Positions 1 to 8,806 of a stretch of DNA of 58,734 nt are shown piece by piece. A model generated the notes under the pieces. It searched no databases. It saw only the letters and a program-made list of their open reading frames with translations, and was not told the origin of the DNA. This stretch comes from Lentimicrobium sp. (GTDB lineage: Bacteria; Bacteroidota; Bacteroidia; Bacteroidales; Lentimicrobiaceae). The stretch is from positions 1 through 58,734 of the forward strand of contig JAMLHF010000023.1 of the NCBI GenBank assembly GCA_023957275.1, read 5' to 3'. The stretch's first letter is position 1; each line of letters begins with the position of its first letter. The translations under genes were made by a program, and so were the position numbers.

Positions 1-555
1 AGACCTGAGGTTCACGGGGCTGCACCACGCGTTAGGGGATATCGCCCCTTCAGGGCTGATCTCCCGTCGGATCCGGATTACCCCGGGCTCCGCCCAGGGT
101 TAATGGATGCCGCCCTTTCAGGGCTTTTCTGTCGTCGGATCGGAGTTCTTCAAAGGGCTGCGCCCTGAGTTAACGGACCTCGCCCTTTCAGGGCTGTACT
201 TTCTGCCGGATCTGAAGTTCACGGGTATGCGCCACGCGTTAGGGAATCTCGCCCCTTCAGGGCTGGTCTTCCGGCGCATCCGGATTCCTCCGGGCTACAC
301 CCGGGGTTAACGGATGTCGCCCCTTCGGGGCTATGCTCTCTGCCGGACCTGAGGTTCACGGGGCTGCGCCACGCGTTAGGGGATGTCGCCCCTTCGGGGC
401 TGGTCTTCCGGCGCATCCGGATTCCTCCGGGTAGTACCCAGAGTTAATGGATGTCGCCCTTTCAGGGCTCATTTTGCAGTCAGATCAGGATGTCACAGGG
501 CTTCGCCCTGTGTTAGTAAATTCAGCCCTTTCAGGGCTGGCTCTCCTGCCGGATG
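1..555. repeat. Array of about eight ~69-bp units with paired palindromes
   Basis: A palindrome of the form GCCCYTTCRGGGC recurs about every 69 bases, near 44, 112, 182, 250, 318, 387, 456 and 524. Between neighbours lies a second, G/C-rich inverted repeat such as GGGCTTCGCCC, usually followed by GTTA. Three unit types can be told apart by the second inverted repeat and run A-B-C-A-B-A-B-C; for example the type A core GCCACGCGTTAGGG occurs near 29, 230 and 370. The stretch has no credible gene and the array may continue left of the window. This looks like the REP-like palindromic intergenic repeats common in Bacteroidota genomes. It is not a CRISPR because units abut without unique spacers. 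Confidence 0.85.
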
Positions 556-647
556 AGGGTTTATAATCAGAACAGCCCACTCCTTATAAAACCGAAAGGC
601 TGTCCCGCAATGCAGCACAGCCTTCAATAATTCCCACCTCCAATAAC

Positions 648-2324
648 TTATCTGAGTATCTGCACCTTGCGGGTGGCGGTGCCGGCGGCAGTTTTTACCT
701 GCAACAGGTATAGCCCCGGGATGAGTCTTTCCACATTCAGGGTGTGCTCCTGACTTCCGGCATTTTCACGGAGAATCTCCCTTCCGGCAATATCCGTAAT
801 CCTGACTTCGGTCATGCGCTCACCCGACTGCACAAACAAACGGTTGCTTGCAGGGTTGGGATAAGCCAATACTACGGGCAAATCCTGAGCCGGCCCTGCA
901 AAGGTAACCCCTGTTGAGTAGAATAAGGTGATGTTGGGATAGTAATCCGATGCATAACCGAATTCGGGCAGGGTCATGGGGTCAAACGGCATATCATCCC
1001 TTTCGGAGATGCGGGAACGGCTTGCCCCGGTGTCGATGGAGCTGATAAACACCGCACCCACCACCATTTCGCTGTAACTTTTAACCGTTTGTACCACCAG
1101 GTTGCCGCCGTTGTATGTGTATGGGTTGTCCAGCGGAATGTAGAGATTGTTGAAACCTTTTGAAAAATCAAGGGTTCCATTGAAAACCGGAGTCAGGGTT
1201 GCGGGGTTGATCCAGTTATCGGCAAGACTGGACTGAGCGGTTTCCCCCAAATAGATCTGCACGGGCACATCCATCAGATCAGCATCGAACTGGCAGGTGT
1301 ATTGCAGGCCGGTAAGCGGGAAGCCGCTGACGCCCACCTCCTCAGGCAGGTACAACGACTGGGTGTAGCTGTGCAGGTTGAAAAAATTGCAGGGCAGGGA
1401 GTTGAGCGGGTGCGAACCATTGCCGATCTGGACATATTCAATTCCGGCAGGCTGCACATAAATGGCAAGGTTGGCGGTACGGTTGTTGTCAGGATGCTGA
1501 TCCTGAGCAAACTCTATCTCAGCATAAATATCCATGCTGCCGATGTTATCGGTAGAAGGGGTCCACCAGAGCAAATGATACATCTTTTCACCAAAGGCTA
1601 CGGGCAGACCTGCCGCCGTTGACAGCAGGGTGCCGTCTCCGCTGAAAAGGTTCACGGTGTAATCCTGTTGTGCAAGCACACCACCATTCTTAACCTCCAG
1701 TAAATAAAGCTGCTCCCCCCCTGCTTCCGGGGTGGTACTTCCTGAAAAATAGCCTGTGAGCAGATCGTGGTCAACCGGCGATTCAACAAAAAGATCATCG
1801 ATGGCCCAGAAGTTTATGGCGTAGTTGTTGCCCTCGAAGCGGAAAGCTACCTGTAACTCAGTTGACCCCTGCGGAGCGGTGAAGTAATAAGAAAACTCAT
1901 CCTGCGGGATATTTAACAGGCCGACGGGCATTTCCATCAGGTCCACCCAGTTTTCGCCACCATCGTAGGTAACATCCACTCCGATAATTTCGCCATAATC
2001 CATTTCGTAGTTAAAAAGGTATTGCTTTAGCTTGAGGCAAAGCGCCTGATGTCCGTCAAGTGAGATTACCGGAGAGATCAGGCGGCTGAGTCCGGAGGCA
2101 AAACTGAAGCCGAGGAAGAGTTCGGGGGCCTCGCCACCGGCCATGGCTGATGAAGCTACCGACCAGGGAGCCTGTGCTCCGTCGAGTACCCAACCCGGCG
2201 GGAGTTGTCCGGTGGGATCATCAAAATGATTGCTGTAGAGCACCTCCTGCCCTAGGGCGTAATAATGAGTAAAGAACATGCCGGCCATCAGCAGGGCAGC
2301 AAAAGGAGTAAAAAGCTTTTTCAT
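648..2324 (-). CDS. Secreted protein with T9SS type A sorting domain
   Basis: A 558-residue exported protein of unknown specific role. The start at 2324 gives an N-terminus MKKLFTPFAALLMAGMFF that reads as a signal peptide; an upstream in-frame start would only add a non-signal extension. An N-terminal jelly-roll-like region with a PPGW...PWSV pattern resembles MAM/cleaved-adhesin (choice-of-anchor J) domains. A middle region of beta-strand-rich repeats follows. The last ~75 residues match the T9SS C-terminal sorting domain (YPNPASNRLFV, then GLYLLQV and a basic end), so the protein is predicted to cross the outer membrane and be attached to the surface or released. It is monocistronic and divergent from the kinase gene to its right. 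Ligand or substrate cannot be told from sequence. Confidence 0.88.
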   Translation of the reverse strand: MKKLFTPFAALLMAGMFFTHYYALGQEVLYSNHFDDPTGQLPPGWVLDGAQAPWSVASSAMAGGEAPELFLGFSFASGLSRLISPVISLDGHQALCLKLKQYLFNYEMDYGEIIGVDVTYDGGENWVDLMEMPVGLLNIPQDEFSYYFTAPQGSTELQVAFRFEGNNYAINFWAIDDLFVESPVDHDLLTGYFSGSTTPEAGGEQLYLLEVKNGGVLAQQDYTVNLFSGDGTLLSTAAGLPVAFGEKMYHLLWWTPSTDNIGSMDIYAEIEFAQDQHPDNNRTANLAIYVQPAGIEYVQIGNGSHPLNSLPCNFFNLHSYTQSLYLPEEVGVSGFPLTGLQYTCQFDADLMDVPVQIYLGETAQSSLADNWINPATLTPVFNGTLDFSKGFNNLYIPLDNPYTYNGGNLVVQTVKSYSEMVVGAVFISSIDTGASRSRISERDDMPFDPMTLPEFGYASDYYPNITLFYSTGVTFAGPAQDLPVVLAYPNPASNRLFVQSGERMTEVRITDIAGREILRENAGSQEHTLNVERLIPGLYLLQVKTAAGTATRKVQILR

Positions 2325-2506
2325 GAAGGTAAATTTTGAAAATAAAACTTTGGCAAAGTAAACTGAATCAGCATCGAAATTCAATTGGTATTGACCGCTA
2401 TTTTTATCTTAATATTGCATCCGTGCCAGCACTTAGTATGGTTTAGTAGCAACGCCTATTTTATTCATTATCAGAAATCAAATGGCTGAACTGAACAGGA
2501 AAGCCT

Positions 2507-2514
2507 TAGCTTTG
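2507..2514 (+). promoter_or_regulatory. Bacteroidota -7 element (TAGCTTTG)
   Basis: TAGCTTTG fits the Bacteroidota sigma-ABfr -7 consensus TAnnTTTG and lies 28 nt before the ATG of the TPR kinase gene. No clear -33 TTTG partner was seen. Confidence 0.45.
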
Positions 2515-2542
2515 CAATGCAGTTCAGATCACAACTTATCAG

Positions 2543-4498
2543 ATGAGGGCCATGGCAAAATCCGGAACATTGTTCTTTCCGGACGGAAAATCAGTTTTTT
2601 ACGCCTTAATACTACTTTTTATAATGGCGCTTGCTGCCTGCAGCGGAAGCGATCAGCAAGGCCCCGCTCCGGCGGATATATCAGCGGGCGACAGTCTCTC
2701 AGAGGAAATCCATAAGATCATCTACGAGAATCCCTCACAGGCCCGGGTGATGGCTCAGCAGCTTCTCGAAGATCAGGAGGCGGACAACCTGCCCGCCAGG
2801 ATAAGGTTGCTGAAGTATATCGGTTCATCATACGCGTTTGAAACAAGGTATACGGAAGCCATCAAATACTATAATCAGGCTTTGGCTTTGGCCGAAGAAA
2901 TAAAGCTGTACCTGGAGATTGCCCATATCAACAACAACCTGGGCATGATTTACAATGAGACAGGCAGCTACAAAACCGCATACCTTTATCTCTCGGAAGC
3001 GCTGAACAACTACAGCCTGGCGAAAGTCCCGGAAAGGATGGCGGGCACATACAACAACATCGGATTGATATACCTGAACCTGAAAAACTATGACAAGGCG
3101 CTGACTTATTTCAGCAAGGCGCTTGACTCCACCGGAAAGCAAAAGGATTCTATCCTGATCGTTTCGGTGCTGAACAACATCGCGCTTTGCCACATCACCG
3201 GCAACGACCCGCCACTGGCCCTCGGCTACCTCAACAGGGCCATCGCGCTGTCGCGGAAAATCGGCAACAAATACGGTTTGTGCATTTCTTATCAGCTGAT
3301 GGGTAATTATTATCTGTTGCACGGAAATCCTGAGCAGGCGCTGGAGGCCTTTGAGCTGAGCACCGGTATCGCACGCGAAACCAATCTCTCATACCAACTG
3401 GCAGTGGCGCGGCTGGGCACTGCCGGAGCGCTGAACAGGCTGAACCAACCCGACCAGGCGCATTCCATCGCCCTCGAAGTGCTTCAGATGGCGGGCGAAC
3501 AAAACAGCCTGGTACTCAAAAGTGACGCCCATGAAGTGCTGTCAGACATCTTTGAAAAAACCGGAGACTACAAAAACAGCCTGTTTCACTACCGTGAGCA
3601 TAAAAAGGCCCAGCAGGAGCTGATCAATCAGGCGGTGGTACACCAGGTGTATGATGTAGAACTGAATTATCTCAGCCAGTTGAATAAAATGCAGCAGCTT
3701 GAGCTGGATAAAAAAGAACTGGCCATCAGCAAGAAAAACAACCTGCTGTTTTTTATTTCGCTGACATTCATTATGTTGCTGACCGGGCTTTACCTGCTCT
3801 ACCTCAATCACCGTCACCGGCAAAAGGTCAAGCTTCAGAAAACGGTGATCGAGCTGACGGAAAAAAAGACCAATGCCGTGCTGGAAGCGGAGATCCAGGA
3901 ACGGAAACGCATCGGCAGCGAGCTGCACGACAGCCTCGGCCATCTGCTGAGCCTCGCAGGGCTGAATGCCAGCGTGCTATACAGCCGGAAGGAAGTGAGT
4001 GAAGATAAGAGAAAAGCCTTGCTGGAATCGCTGATGAAAAGCATTGACGATGCCTTTGACGAAGTCAGGACGATATCGCACAACCTGGCGCCTTCCCTGC
4101 TATCGGAACGCGGCCTGAAAGGGGCTTTAAAAAGCATTTCCGACAGGGTAAACCAAAGTACGCGGCTTAGCATGAGTTTCGACACTTTCGGGCTGAGCGA
4201 CAAGCTGGACAACCTGATCGAAAACACCCTGTTCCGTACCATACAGGAGATCGTCAACAACACCATCAAGCACGCCGAGGCCGGCAGCCTGTTTATTCAG
4301 ATCACGCAGGGCGACCATGAGATCTCGCTGATGGCGGAAGACGACGGGAAAGGCTTCAATCTGGACGAGATCAAACAGCACTCCAGCTTCGGACTGGCAC
4401 ATATGAAATCAAGGATAGAGAACCTGCACGGAACCATGTTTATAGATTCCAATCCCGGCAGGGGAACCATCATCAGCATATTAATTCCTTTGCAATAA
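2543..4498 (+). CDS. TPR-containing sensor histidine kinase (HisKA_3 family)
   Basis: A 651-residue membrane sensor kinase that should phosphorylate the response regulator encoded 7 bases downstream. A lipobox-like LAAC at residues 30-33 follows a hydrophobic stretch, suggesting a lipoprotein or signal-anchor N-terminus. Tandem TPR motifs (for example NNLGMIYNETGSYKTAYLYL, NNIGLIYLNLKNYDKALTYF) fill roughly residues 80-350. A coiled-coil and one transmembrane helix (about 375-397) follow. The phosphoacceptor region ERKRIGSELHDSLGHLL near residue 455 is the NarX/ComP-type HisKA_3 signature. The HATPase has NNTIKHAEAG (N box) and DDGKGFN, and ends in a GRGT glycine motif. The periplasmic or cytoplasmic input is unknown. 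An alternative start is the ATG at 2552. Confidence 0.92.
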   Translation: MRAMAKSGTLFFPDGKSVFYALILLFIMALAACSGSDQQGPAPADISAGDSLSEEIHKIIYENPSQARVMAQQLLEDQEADNLPARIRLLKYIGSSYAFETRYTEAIKYYNQALALAEEIKLYLEIAHINNNLGMIYNETGSYKTAYLYLSEALNNYSLAKVPERMAGTYNNIGLIYLNLKNYDKALTYFSKALDSTGKQKDSILIVSVLNNIALCHITGNDPPLALGYLNRAIALSRKIGNKYGLCISYQLMGNYYLLHGNPEQALEAFELSTGIARETNLSYQLAVARLGTAGALNRLNQPDQAHSIALEVLQMAGEQNSLVLKSDAHEVLSDIFEKTGDYKNSLFHYREHKKAQQELINQAVVHQVYDVELNYLSQLNKMQQLELDKKELAISKKNNLLFFISLTFIMLLTGLYLLYLNHRHRQKVKLQKTVIELTEKKTNAVLEAEIQERKRIGSELHDSLGHLLSLAGLNASVLYSRKEVSEDKRKALLESLMKSIDDAFDEVRTISHNLAPSLLSERGLKGALKSISDRVNQSTRLSMSFDTFGLSDKLDNLIENTLFRTIQEIVNNTIKHAEAGSLFIQITQGDHEISLMAEDDGKGFNLDEIKQHSSFGLAHMKSRIENLHGTMFIDSNPGRGTIISILIPLQ

Positions 4499-4505
4499 AC
4501 GGCTT

Positions 4506-5183
4506 ATGTCAGAAAAACCCATCAGAGTCCTTATTGTTGACGATCATCAGCTGATGATCGAAGGACTGAAATCGCTGCTCGAAGGTGAAGAAGACATCGC
4601 TTTTGTGGCCGGAGCCAATTCAATGGCGGAAACCCTGGCCTTTCTGGAGAAAAACGTCATCGATGTGGTCCTGATGGACATCAATATGCCGGACGGTTCG
4701 GGTATTGAAGCCACCGAAAAAATCAGAGCGTTCTATCCTTCCGTGAAGATCATTGCGCTTACTATGCACGACGACATCTCCGTGATTACAAAAATGATCA
4801 AAGCCGGGGCGTCGGGCTATGTGCTGAAACGCACCAATATGAACGAAGTGACGGAGGCTTTGCGAATTGTACATAGCAACGGTAAATACCTGAGTATTAA
4901 CACCCAGAATATCATTATGGAGAACCTGGGGAGTGCGCCGGAGCAGCCTGATCATGAGGCAGATGCACGCCCCTCACTTTCCTCGCGCGAAATCGAGGTG
5001 CTGAACCTGGTGGCCAGGGAATACAGCAACGAACAGATTGCAGAGAAGCTGTTTATCAGCGAGCGGACGGTGGAAGCGCACCGGCGAAATATCTTTATCA
5101 AAACAAAAACCAAATCCATTGTCGGACTGATGAAATATGCCATCCGCAAAGGACTGATAGAGCCGGAAAACGACGGCAAATAA
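4506..5183 (+). CDS. NarL/FixJ-type response regulator
   Basis: A 225-residue DNA-binding response regulator and evident partner of the kinase just upstream, from which it is separated by 7 bases. The receiver domain has the acidic pair VDDHQ near residue 12, phosphoacceptor Asp near residue 58 in VLMDINMP, a T in ALTMHDD, and K in YVLKRTN. A LuxR-type helix-turn-helix follows from about residue 155 (LSSREIEVLNLVA, then NEQIAEKLFISERTVEAHR). It should bind DNA as a phosphorylated dimer. No target promoter can be assigned. Confidence 0.95.
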   Translation: MSEKPIRVLIVDDHQLMIEGLKSLLEGEEDIAFVAGANSMAETLAFLEKNVIDVVLMDINMPDGSGIEATEKIRAFYPSVKIIALTMHDDISVITKMIKAGASGYVLKRTNMNEVTEALRIVHSNGKYLSINTQNIIMENLGSAPEQPDHEADARPSLSSREIEVLNLVAREYSNEQIAEKLFISERTVEAHRRNIFIKTKTKSIVGLMKYAIRKGLIEPENDGK

Positions 5184-5194
5184 ATTCCTGAAGA

Positions 5195-6037
5195 CTAATA
5201 CAGTCCTTTTTCAAGATTCTCAAGCAGAGTGGCCGGGGCGGCGCCTTCGGTCAGTAAAAGCCGGTTTTGCCCGCGGGAGAACAAGCGGAATCCGTTTATT
5301 TCCTCCGTGGAAGTTGCAAGTCCGGCAAAGCCGTTCTGCTGTATGAATTTTTCCCTGTCAGCTCCGTCATTAAAGCGAATTTCAGCCACATAGTAAGGCT
5401 TCCCGTCTGCTTTCGCGGCCAGTATCCAGGCTTCAAAACTACTCAAATCCCCGAAGAGCGCATCCCAGCGGACAAAGCCGTTCTGTATTCCCAACCGGCC
5501 GGTAACCAGTTTCAGGTCGCGTAGATCCGAATCCTGAAATTCCGCTTTGAAAAGAGCGGGCACCTCCGCTTCTTCTCCGGGCAGCCGGGCAAGCAGATCA
5601 CCGGCAATGGTGAGCATTACCTGCTCTCCCTCAGCATTGCCGGCGGGGTTTGACACAGAAAGATAGTATTTGCCCTTTGCCGCGATGTACTGATAGGGCG
5701 TCAGGCAATCATGATGTGTAAGTGTTCCGGAGGTGCGGCATCTGAACCGGGCGATGCTGTATATGCCGTATGCCGCCGCGGCAGATTTCATGCAATAGAG
5801 GTCTGCTTTGTAATCAAGGTTGGAAGCCTTCACGTCGAACACATGAATCTCCTCAAAGCCGTATTCCAGGTAAAGATCCGCCCCGCCGTTGATGTAGCCC
5901 CACAATTCCTCATTGCCGAACTGCCTGACATTCACCGAGACAAAACCGGGGATGGAATCGGGATCAAGCGCCGGTGTTTGCTGGGCAAATGCAGTTCCGG
6001 CCAGCAAAATCAGTAATACAAGTTTAAATAGTCTCAT
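5195..6037 (-). CDS. Exported DUF6599-like protein
   Basis: A 280-residue exported protein. The start at 6037 yields a signal peptide MRLFKLVLLILLAGTAFAQ; longer readings only add a non-signal leader. The segment YINGGADLYLEYGFEE near residues 45-60 is what I associate with the DUF6599 family, whose function is unknown to me. It follows the DUF362 gene by 53 bases on the same strand, so the two are probably co-transcribed. The gene converges on the response-regulator gene, with 11 bases between the stop codons. The family name rests on memory of that motif only. Confidence 0.7.
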   Translation of the reverse strand: MRLFKLVLLILLAGTAFAQQTPALDPDSIPGFVSVNVRQFGNEELWGYINGGADLYLEYGFEEIHVFDVKASNLDYKADLYCMKSAAAAYGIYSIARFRCRTSGTLTHHDCLTPYQYIAAKGKYYLSVSNPAGNAEGEQVMLTIAGDLLARLPGEEAEVPALFKAEFQDSDLRDLKLVTGRLGIQNGFVRWDALFGDLSSFEAWILAAKADGKPYYVAEIRFNDGADREKFIQQNGFAGLATSTEEINGFRLFSRGQNRLLLTEGAAPATLLENLEKGLY

Positions 6038-6090
6038 AAAGAATTCAGATAAAGGTCCTTTGCTTTCTGCTAAAACCGGCCAATGCCATA

Positions 6091-7269
6091 CTAACGGACA
6101 ACTTCCACCAGCTCTATTTTCTCCATATTGCACTCGCCCAGTCCCAGGCGGGAAGCATATTCCATAAATTGCCTGCCACGGGGGGCGTCCTCCTGCTGAA
6201 TCCCCTCCTCGATGCGCTTATGCAGGACGATGTCGTAACCGATGCGGTCAACGGCCACGGGATCGGTACCAACCAGCAGGGTGTTGTAGTTACAGATGTA
6301 TTGCGGATTGGCGCCCGGACCACCCTGGAAGCAGCCGCGCAGGCCATCGGCAATGTTAAGCACCACCTTATCGCGCACCGGCGGGAAGCAGCAGACTTCG
6401 GCGCTGGTATCGCCCCAGAGTTTTGCGTGCAGACGACCGGTATTGGTGATTACCCCGTAGCCCAGATTCTTCAGGCAGAGCGTAATGGAGGCTCCGGCAT
6501 TTTTCAGCACGGGAACGTTGATGATCTTATCCAGCTGCTGGGTGCAGATCTTTGTAAAATAGGAATATTTGCCCCCATTCACCATAAATGGCATGGTGTA
6601 ATCATCGTATTCGCCTTCCACATCGGCGTAGTAGAACCAATCGCGGTCAATCACGGCTTCGCTGAGCAGCTTTCCGTCGCTGCCGTAATAGGCACCATCG
6701 GCACCTTTGCGTTCTGTGCCAGTGATGGTGATGCCCGGATAAGCTTCAGGGGTGAAACCGGCTTCGTGCAGCTGAAATTCCCGGCGGTCCCACAGCACAA
6801 TATTTTCCCCTGGAATTCCCGCTTCGAGCAGTTGTTCAATAATGCTCTGCACCAGTTCATGACTGCTGGAGAGCAGGGTGCCGCCGATGGGATTCAGTTT
6901 CAGGCCGATTTTTTCGTGGGGCTGTACAAAGGTCAGCCAGGCTTCTTGCAAGGTGGCGGCCCCGGTCAGCAACAGCATAGATTCCGACAGCATATTGTAC
7001 ACCGCCGTCTTCACCGGCTTGTCATCCTGCACGGAAGCCATATCCACGACTTTTACCACCCTTGCAGGGAACTTTCCCGGAAGGGAACCTTCCTTCCGGG
7101 GATATTTAAGCGCATCGGCGATGTTGGTGGCGGGCTTTTCCGTATCCTGAACCTGCGCTAAAACCGATTTAAGGGGTGATGGAGCGATCATGGCTCCCAG
7201 ACTGCCGGCTGCTGCCAGCTTAAAAAATTTCCGGCGTCCTGATTCTTCCGGCTTGTCTTTTTTGCTCAT
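6091..7269 (-). CDS. Tat-exported DUF362 family protein
   Basis: A 392-residue protein with a twin-arginine signal (SGRRKFFKLAAAGSLGAMIA, residues 10-29), which implies export in folded form, often with a cofactor. The body matches the DUF362 domain: GLKLNPIGG, NIVLWDRRE, INVPVLKNAGASITLCLKNLGYG, then DPVAVDRIGYDIV near the C-terminus. Some DUF362 proteins carry a ferredoxin-like 4Fe-4S domain; no clustered CxxCxxC motif is visible here. It is preceded by a full Bacteroidota promoter (7303-7334) and followed by the DUF6599-like gene in the same transcription unit. Biochemical activity is unknown. Confidence 0.85.
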   Translation of the reverse strand: MSKKDKPEESGRRKFFKLAAAGSLGAMIAPSPLKSVLAQVQDTEKPATNIADALKYPRKEGSLPGKFPARVVKVVDMASVQDDKPVKTAVYNMLSESMLLLTGAATLQEAWLTFVQPHEKIGLKLNPIGGTLLSSSHELVQSIIEQLLEAGIPGENIVLWDRREFQLHEAGFTPEAYPGITITGTERKGADGAYYGSDGKLLSEAVIDRDWFYYADVEGEYDDYTMPFMVNGGKYSYFTKICTQQLDKIINVPVLKNAGASITLCLKNLGYGVITNTGRLHAKLWGDTSAEVCCFPPVRDKVVLNIADGLRGCFQGGPGANPQYICNYNTLLVGTDPVAVDRIGYDIVLHKRIEEGIQQEDAPRGRQFMEYASRLGLGECNMEKIELVEVVR

Positions 7270-7302
7270 GGGGATCGATTATATGCTTCGGATTATAAAG
7301 AT

Positions 7303-7334
7303 CAAACCTACATGAATTTATGCAAATACACAAA
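7303..7334 (-). promoter_or_regulatory. Bacteroidota promoter TTTG-N20-TAGGTTTG
   Basis: On the minus strand TTTG (7334-7331) is separated by exactly 20 bases from TAGGTTTG (7310-7303), a complete -33/-7 pair for the Bacteroidota primary sigma factor. The DUF362 ATG lies 33 bases downstream. The rest of the 7335-7636 gap shows no credible gene. Confidence 0.7.
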
Positions 7335-7636
7335 CAACTGATAAATTTTTCGTATTGATTTCTCTGTCAATTTATTCAATCTGTTACCCGTCAGGCTTCA
7401 TTATGATGAGAAGGTAAGCCGAACGTGGGGCTTGTTGGCTTCTGATTTCTATGAAACCTTAACCAATGCTGAATTCCAGATCTTTTCAGACATTTTCCCA
7501 TTAAAATTATCAGATTATAGCCAACAGCCTTTAAAGGTTTGTATCTTTACTTGTTATATAAAAACAGCATGTTTCTGTTCCGCGGAAATACAGAGGCTCG
7601 GGAAAGTCCACTTTTATAATGTATGATAAACAAACT

Positions 7637-8422
7637 ATGAAAAATCGCCTGCTGATTCTGACAGTACTGTTGAGTTTTTTAATTTCATCCTGCAAAAAGG
7701 AGCCTGCGGTTGAAAACCCTGACCCTGTAATCCCTGATCCTGACAGCCTTATTGTTGAGGAAGATTATTTTCTTTTCCCTGACTCTGCGCTCTGGATAGA
7801 AACACGCAGTTATGAGGAAGGCGTTAGTCATCCTTATTATGATCTCTGGTTTTATAACATCGATACATCATATTTCTATTTTTCGGGTGATACCACACTC
7901 AGCAGGCCTACCATGCTGGGATATGACGACTTTTTGCCCGAAGAGCCGCATCTGTACAAAAAGCTTTTCTGGGTAAGGAAGAATTACCGGTGGAACCTGC
8001 CGGAAGAGATACCTGACCAACACCCCGGAACATTGACAGTAACCACAGGATACGCGGCTTTTCTGAGGCAGGACACTGCTACCAGGCGGGTATATATTGT
8101 TCCTAACAGTGATTACTTTCATTCCTACCCGCTCGAAAGAGAGTACATACTATATGATTTCAGCCTTAAAACCGGCGACACACTGCCGTTTAATGCATGG
8201 AACGGATTCATTGCAAATACCTACACGGTTGATTCTGTCATTACCACAATTATTAACGGTAAATCGCTTAAAACCTATAAAATTTACCAAAATCACTACT
8301 ATTACAAAGGCACCGTTATTGAAGGAATCGGCGGCCTTGACAGCTTTTTAAGAAGCCTTGGAGGAAAGTTGGTTTATTTCCGTGGAAAAGGATTTGAATA
8401 TCACTCGCCGGATCAGAAATAA
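7637..8422 (+). CDS. Hypothetical lipoprotein
   Basis: A 261-residue predicted lipoprotein of unrecognised family. The start at 7637 places a short hydrophobic signal before the lipobox LISSC, with the lipidated Cys at residue 19 followed by KK. A Pro/Asp-rich linker (ENPDPVIPDPD) leads to a soluble, aromatic-rich domain. The C-terminal part has NGFIANTYTVDSV and GIGGLDSFLRSLGG, a pattern common in Bacteroidota exported proteins that end in a GIG/G-L segment. It stands alone between the DUF362 promoter region and a tRNA on the other strand. No function can be inferred. Confidence 0.8.
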   Translation: MKNRLLILTVLLSFLISSCKKEPAVENPDPVIPDPDSLIVEEDYFLFPDSALWIETRSYEEGVSHPYYDLWFYNIDTSYFYFSGDTTLSRPTMLGYDDFLPEEPHLYKKLFWVRKNYRWNLPEEIPDQHPGTLTVTTGYAAFLRQDTATRRVYIVPNSDYFHSYPLEREYILYDFSLKTGDTLPFNAWNGFIANTYTVDSVITTIINGKSLKTYKIYQNHYYYKGTVIEGIGGLDSFLRSLGGKLVYFRGKGFEYHSPDQK

Positions 8423-8533
8423 GACTGAATCAATCAAATACATTAAGCACTACCCGATTAACAGCACCCTTGTATTTCTGCTATCGAAAAATCTAACCGG
8501 CTATTAATAAGATCGAAGGGGAATAATCAACTG

Positions 8534-8608
8534 TGGGACGTACTGGACTCGAACCAGTGACCTCTTGCGTGTGAAGCAAGCGCTCTGAACCGACTGAGCT
8601 AACGTCCC
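8534..8608 (-). tRNA. tRNA-Val (anticodon CAC)
   Basis: Read on the minus strand, the 75-nt sequence folds as a complete cloverleaf. The acceptor stem is GGGACGT/ACGTCCC, the D-stem GCTC/GAGC, the anticodon stem CTTGC/GCAAG with loop TTCACAC, the T-stem ACTGG/CCAGT with TTCGAGT, and the discriminator base is A. Anticodon CAC reads GUG (Val). The 3' CCA is not encoded; the bases after the discriminator are CAG. Confidence 0.95.
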
Positions 8609-8702
8609 TGAGAAAGCGCAAAGATAGGCAGAATATGCTGTGATTGTTTCACACTTATCCGGAAAAATTTGAAAGGAAGTGCAATGACAGAATAGGAAAA
8701 CG

Positions 8703-8734
8703 TTTGAACTTTCATTAGAATATTCATATATTTG
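8703..8734 (+). promoter_or_regulatory. Bacteroidota promoter TTTG-N20-TATATTTG
   Basis: TTTG at 8703-8706 and TATATTTG at 8727-8734 are separated by 20 bases, matching the phylum's primary promoter consensus. Transcription would start about 70 bases before the membrane protein ATG at 8807. Confidence 0.7.
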
Positions 8735-8806
8735 ATTGTCAGCAGAATATCCAATCGAATGTATGGCCTTTAATAAGGGCCAATTTTTATAAGAAAAAAA
8801 GCAGTT

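Noticed and set aside
1-555. Regular repeats as a CRISPR array
   Set aside because: Units abut without unique spacers, the repeats are imperfect with paired palindromes, and no cas gene is present.
6169-7161. 330-codon plus-strand open frame
   Set aside because: Lies wholly opposite the DUF362 gene, which has a Tat signal and family motifs; the translation has no domain pattern.
7432-7626. Short plus-strand open frame before the lipoprotein
   Set aside because: No promoter or RBS, no motif, and it overlaps the likely leader of the lipoprotein gene.
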